Positions 6,143-7,692 of a DNA stretch of 7,692 nt are shown one piece after another. The position numbers and the translations under genes are program-made. Each line of letters starts with the position of its first letter. Within the stretch, counting starts at the first letter, position 1. The notes under the pieces are model-generated. The model did no database searches, had not been told where the DNA came from, and worked only from the letters and a program-made list of their open reading frames with translations. The stretch spans positions 1 to 7,692 of the forward strand of contig DATANR010000216.1 of the NCBI GenBank assembly GCA_036266155.1, given 5' to 3'. This DNA is from SIAJ01 sp036266155. Its GTDB lineage: Bacteria > Planctomycetota > Planctomycetia > Gemmatales > Gemmataceae.

Positions 6143-7483
6143 ATGGTTCGCGCGCATTTCTTCACATCGTTTCTTCTTCTTGCCGCCACCTGCCCAGTTC
6201 GTGCCGACGACTGGCCGCAATGGTTCGGCCCCCAGCGCGACGGCATCTGGCGTGAAGACGGAGTCCTTGAGAAATTCCCGGCCGACGGCGTCAAACCTCT
6301 TTGGACAAAGCCGCTCGGGGCCGGCTACAGCGGACCGGCCGTGGCCAACGGCTTCGTCTATGTGATGGATCGCCAGGGCGCCAAAGCGATCGAGGGCAAC
6401 CCGGCCAAGGCGGTTTCAGGCGACGGGCAGGAACGCGTCGTTTGCTTGAATGCAACGACGGGCGAGCAAGTTTGGGCGCATGCGTACGACTGCATCTACA
6501 AGAAGATCAGCTATGGCTTCGGTCCGCGGACGACGCCGACGATCGTCGGCGACCGTGTCTATTCGCTTGGCACCATGGGCGACTTGCGGTGCCTCGACAC
6601 CAAGGACGGCAAGCTGATCTGGTCGAAAAACTTTGTCAAAGACTTTGAGGCTCCGATACCGATCTGGGGCTGGTCATCGAATCCGTTAGTCGATGGCGAC
6701 AAGATCATCTGCCTTGTGGGCGGCGAGAAACAAGCGGTCGTCGCATTCAATCGCAAGACCGGCGAAAAACTCTGGTCGGCGTTGACCACGAGCGAGATCG
6801 GCTACGCCCCGCCGATGATTTTTGAGATCGGCGGCAAACGGCAACTCATCATCTGGCACAGCGAGTCGGTCAATTCATTGGATCCGGAAACGGGCACGAA
6901 GTATTGGGCAGAAAAGTACCCGCGCGATGTTCAGGCGTCGCGCCCGGCGGCGCCGATCGCCACGCCGCGGCTCGCGGGAGATGTGCTCTTCATCGCCAGC
7001 TTTTATCACGGCCCGTTCGCACTGAAGCTGGACACCAAGGAGCCGAAGGCGTCCGTCTACTGGCGGGCCGCGACCGACGATAGCAACAAGGTCAAAGGGC
7101 AGCGCTGCCTGATCTCGACGCCGGCGATCAAAGAGGGTCTCATCTATGGCATCGACCGCTCTGGTGAACTGCGCTGCTGCGAACTGAACACGGGCAAAGA
7201 ACTCTGGAACACCCTCGACCATCAGCACGGCAAATCGACGCAGTTCGGGACGACGTTCATCATCCCGCACAAAGATCGCTTCTTCCTGTTCACAGACGCG
7301 GGCAATCTGATTCTCGCCGACCTATCGGCGAAGGGTTACCGCGAGATCAGTCGCGCCAAGATCATCGAGCCAACGCAGGGTAATTCAGGCCGCGATGTCG
7401 TCTGGTGTCATCCGGCATTTGCGAACAGGCGCATCTTCGTGCGCAACGACAAAGAGATTGTCTGCGTGTCGCTGGCGGGATAA
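6143..7483 (+). CDS. secreted PQQ-binding-like beta-propeller (BamB-like) protein
   Basis: This 446-aa protein begins with a signal peptide (residues 1-21, FFTSFLLLAATCPVRA, likely cleaved before DDW). The mature part starts with DWPQWFGPQRDG, a sequence typical of the large planctomycete family of secreted PQQ-like propellers. Propeller blades are visible as repeats of the form value-strand, GDxVY, then LD-x-x-TG-x-x-W: RVVCLNATTGEQVWAH (98-113), TPTIVGDRVYSLGTMG with LDTKDGKLIWSK (131-162), PLVDGDKIICLVGG with FNRKTGEKLWSA (181-213), SLDPETGTKYWAEK (245-258), and a late blade with ELRCCELNTGKELWNT. These repeats fold as seven or eight blades. In this family they often act as binding scaffolds, and many members have not been shown to bind PQQ. 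No heme motif is present. It is transcribed away from the dehydrogenase-cytochrome gene, 568 nt apart, with the small membrane protein gene between them on the same strand. Enzyme activity is not supported by anything visible. Confidence 0.88.
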   Translation: MVRAHFFTSFLLLAATCPVRADDWPQWFGPQRDGIWREDGVLEKFPADGVKPLWTKPLGAGYSGPAVANGFVYVMDRQGAKAIEGNPAKAVSGDGQERVVCLNATTGEQVWAHAYDCIYKKISYGFGPRTTPTIVGDRVYSLGTMGDLRCLDTKDGKLIWSKNFVKDFEAPIPIWGWSSNPLVDGDKIICLVGGEKQAVVAFNRKTGEKLWSALTTSEIGYAPPMIFEIGGKRQLIIWHSESVNSLDPETGTKYWAEKYPRDVQASRPAAPIATPRLAGDVLFIASFYHGPFALKLDTKEPKASVYWRAATDDSNKVKGQRCLISTPAIKEGLIYGIDRSGELRCCELNTGKELWNTLDHQHGKSTQFGTTFIIPHKDRFFLFTDAGNLILADLSAKGYREISRAKIIEPTQGNSGRDVVWCHPAFANRRIFVRNDKEIVCVSLAG

Positions 7484-7492
7484 GTTCCAAGC

Positions 7493-7555
7493 CACTCCGC
7501 GAGCGGCAAGGGACTTGCATGTATTCCATGTGCATTCAATTGTTGTCGCGGAGTG
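7493..7555 (+). promoter_or_regulatory. inverted repeat covering the next gene's Shine-Dalgarno
   Basis: CACTCCGCGA (7493-7502) is a perfect 10-bp inverse of TCGCGGAGTG (7546-7555), with a 43-nt loop that itself contains small complementary segments such as TGCATG and CATGTGCA. The right arm includes GGAG (7550-7553), the best Shine-Dalgarno candidate for the gene starting at 7563. The left arm begins 9 nt after the propeller gene's stop codon. If read through from the propeller gene, the stem would hide the ribosome-binding site. It could instead be a terminator without a T tract or a chance pairing. Confidence 0.45.
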
Positions 7556-7562
7556 TTGCACA

Positions 7563-7692
7563 ATGCGCTACCGCTCTTGGGCTGTTGTTGCTCTTCTGAT
7601 CGTTCCTGCCGCGGGAATGGCGCAGGGTTATCACATTCGGACCTGGGGCAGCTACGACCAATATCCATACCCGCCGGCGCTCGGTGGAACCT
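7563..7692 (+). CDS. secreted protein, 3' end missing
   Basis: An ATG at 7563 opens a frame that runs to the window edge (43 codons). It begins with a textbook signal peptide: basic MRYR, hydrophobic core AVVALLIVPAAG and a probable cleavage at GMA-QG. The mature start is aromatic and Pro-rich (YHIRTWGSYDQYPYPPALGG). GGAG lies 9 nt upstream (7550-7553). I do not recognise the family from this fragment; exported planctomycete proteins with Tyr/Pro-rich starts are common. The same-strand gap to the propeller gene is 79 nt, so co-transcription is possible. Confidence 0.7.
   Translation, partial: MRYRSWAVVALLIVPAAGMAQGYHIRTWGSYDQYPYPPALGGT

Noticed and set aside
5768..6220. Minus-strand frames of 150 and 84 codons and a 71-codon plus frame at 5863-6078
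   Set aside because: No domain, no ribosome-binding site and skewed composition. The 150-codon frame also runs over the start of the well-supported propeller gene and the small membrane protein.

Overview
The window looks like a piece of a planctomycete chromosome, probably a Pirellulales or Gemmatales relative. It is GC-rich and has loosely packed genes. Several families typical of that phylum occur together: a sugar/sorbosone dehydrogenase-type propeller fused to cytochrome c domains and ending in the Planctomycetes/Verrucomicrobia heme-binding domain (TIGR02603 type), a secreted PQQ-like beta-propeller protein that begins its mature part with DWPQWFGPQRDG, and an SH3-domain envelope protein. 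The assignment rests on remembered family patterns, not on a search.

Layout. (1) 1-1069, plus: the 3' part of a secreted or envelope protein with two bacterial SH3-like domains, a Pro/Ala linker, a helical segment and a small C-terminal beta domain. (2) 1070-1328: intergenic, with a weak terminator-like hairpin. (3) 1329-1781, minus: a complete stand-alone DUF29 protein. (4) 2020-2576: a compact cassette in which a GxxExxY-family protein (PD-(D/E)xK nuclease fold) sits between two related palindromic elements. Each element arm is built from three 11-nt units of consensus CACGGATNNAA. The cassette ends one base from the stop codon of the next gene. (5) 2578-5574, minus: a 998-aa exported PQQ-dependent dehydrogenase/tri-heme cytochrome c fusion. 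(6) 5575-6142: a divergent region containing a 53-aa single-pass membrane protein (5688-5849) and an inverted repeat. (7) 6143-7483, plus: a secreted PQQ-like beta-propeller protein with a good ribosome-binding site. (8) 7493-7555: an inverted repeat whose right arm covers the Shine-Dalgarno sequence of the next gene. (9) 7563 to the window end: the start of another secreted protein.

How the parts may work together. The fusion protein looks self-contained: a propeller that would oxidise a sugar or alcohol with PQQ, followed by a diheme module and a further heme domain to carry the electrons, all outside the cytoplasmic membrane. The divergent propeller protein and the small membrane protein may share its control region, but nothing here proves a common pathway. 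The most unusual part is the cassette around the GxxExxY gene, which resembles a small repeat-flanked mobile unit placed behind the stop codon of a host gene. Whether the nuclease-fold protein acts on the palindromes is speculation.
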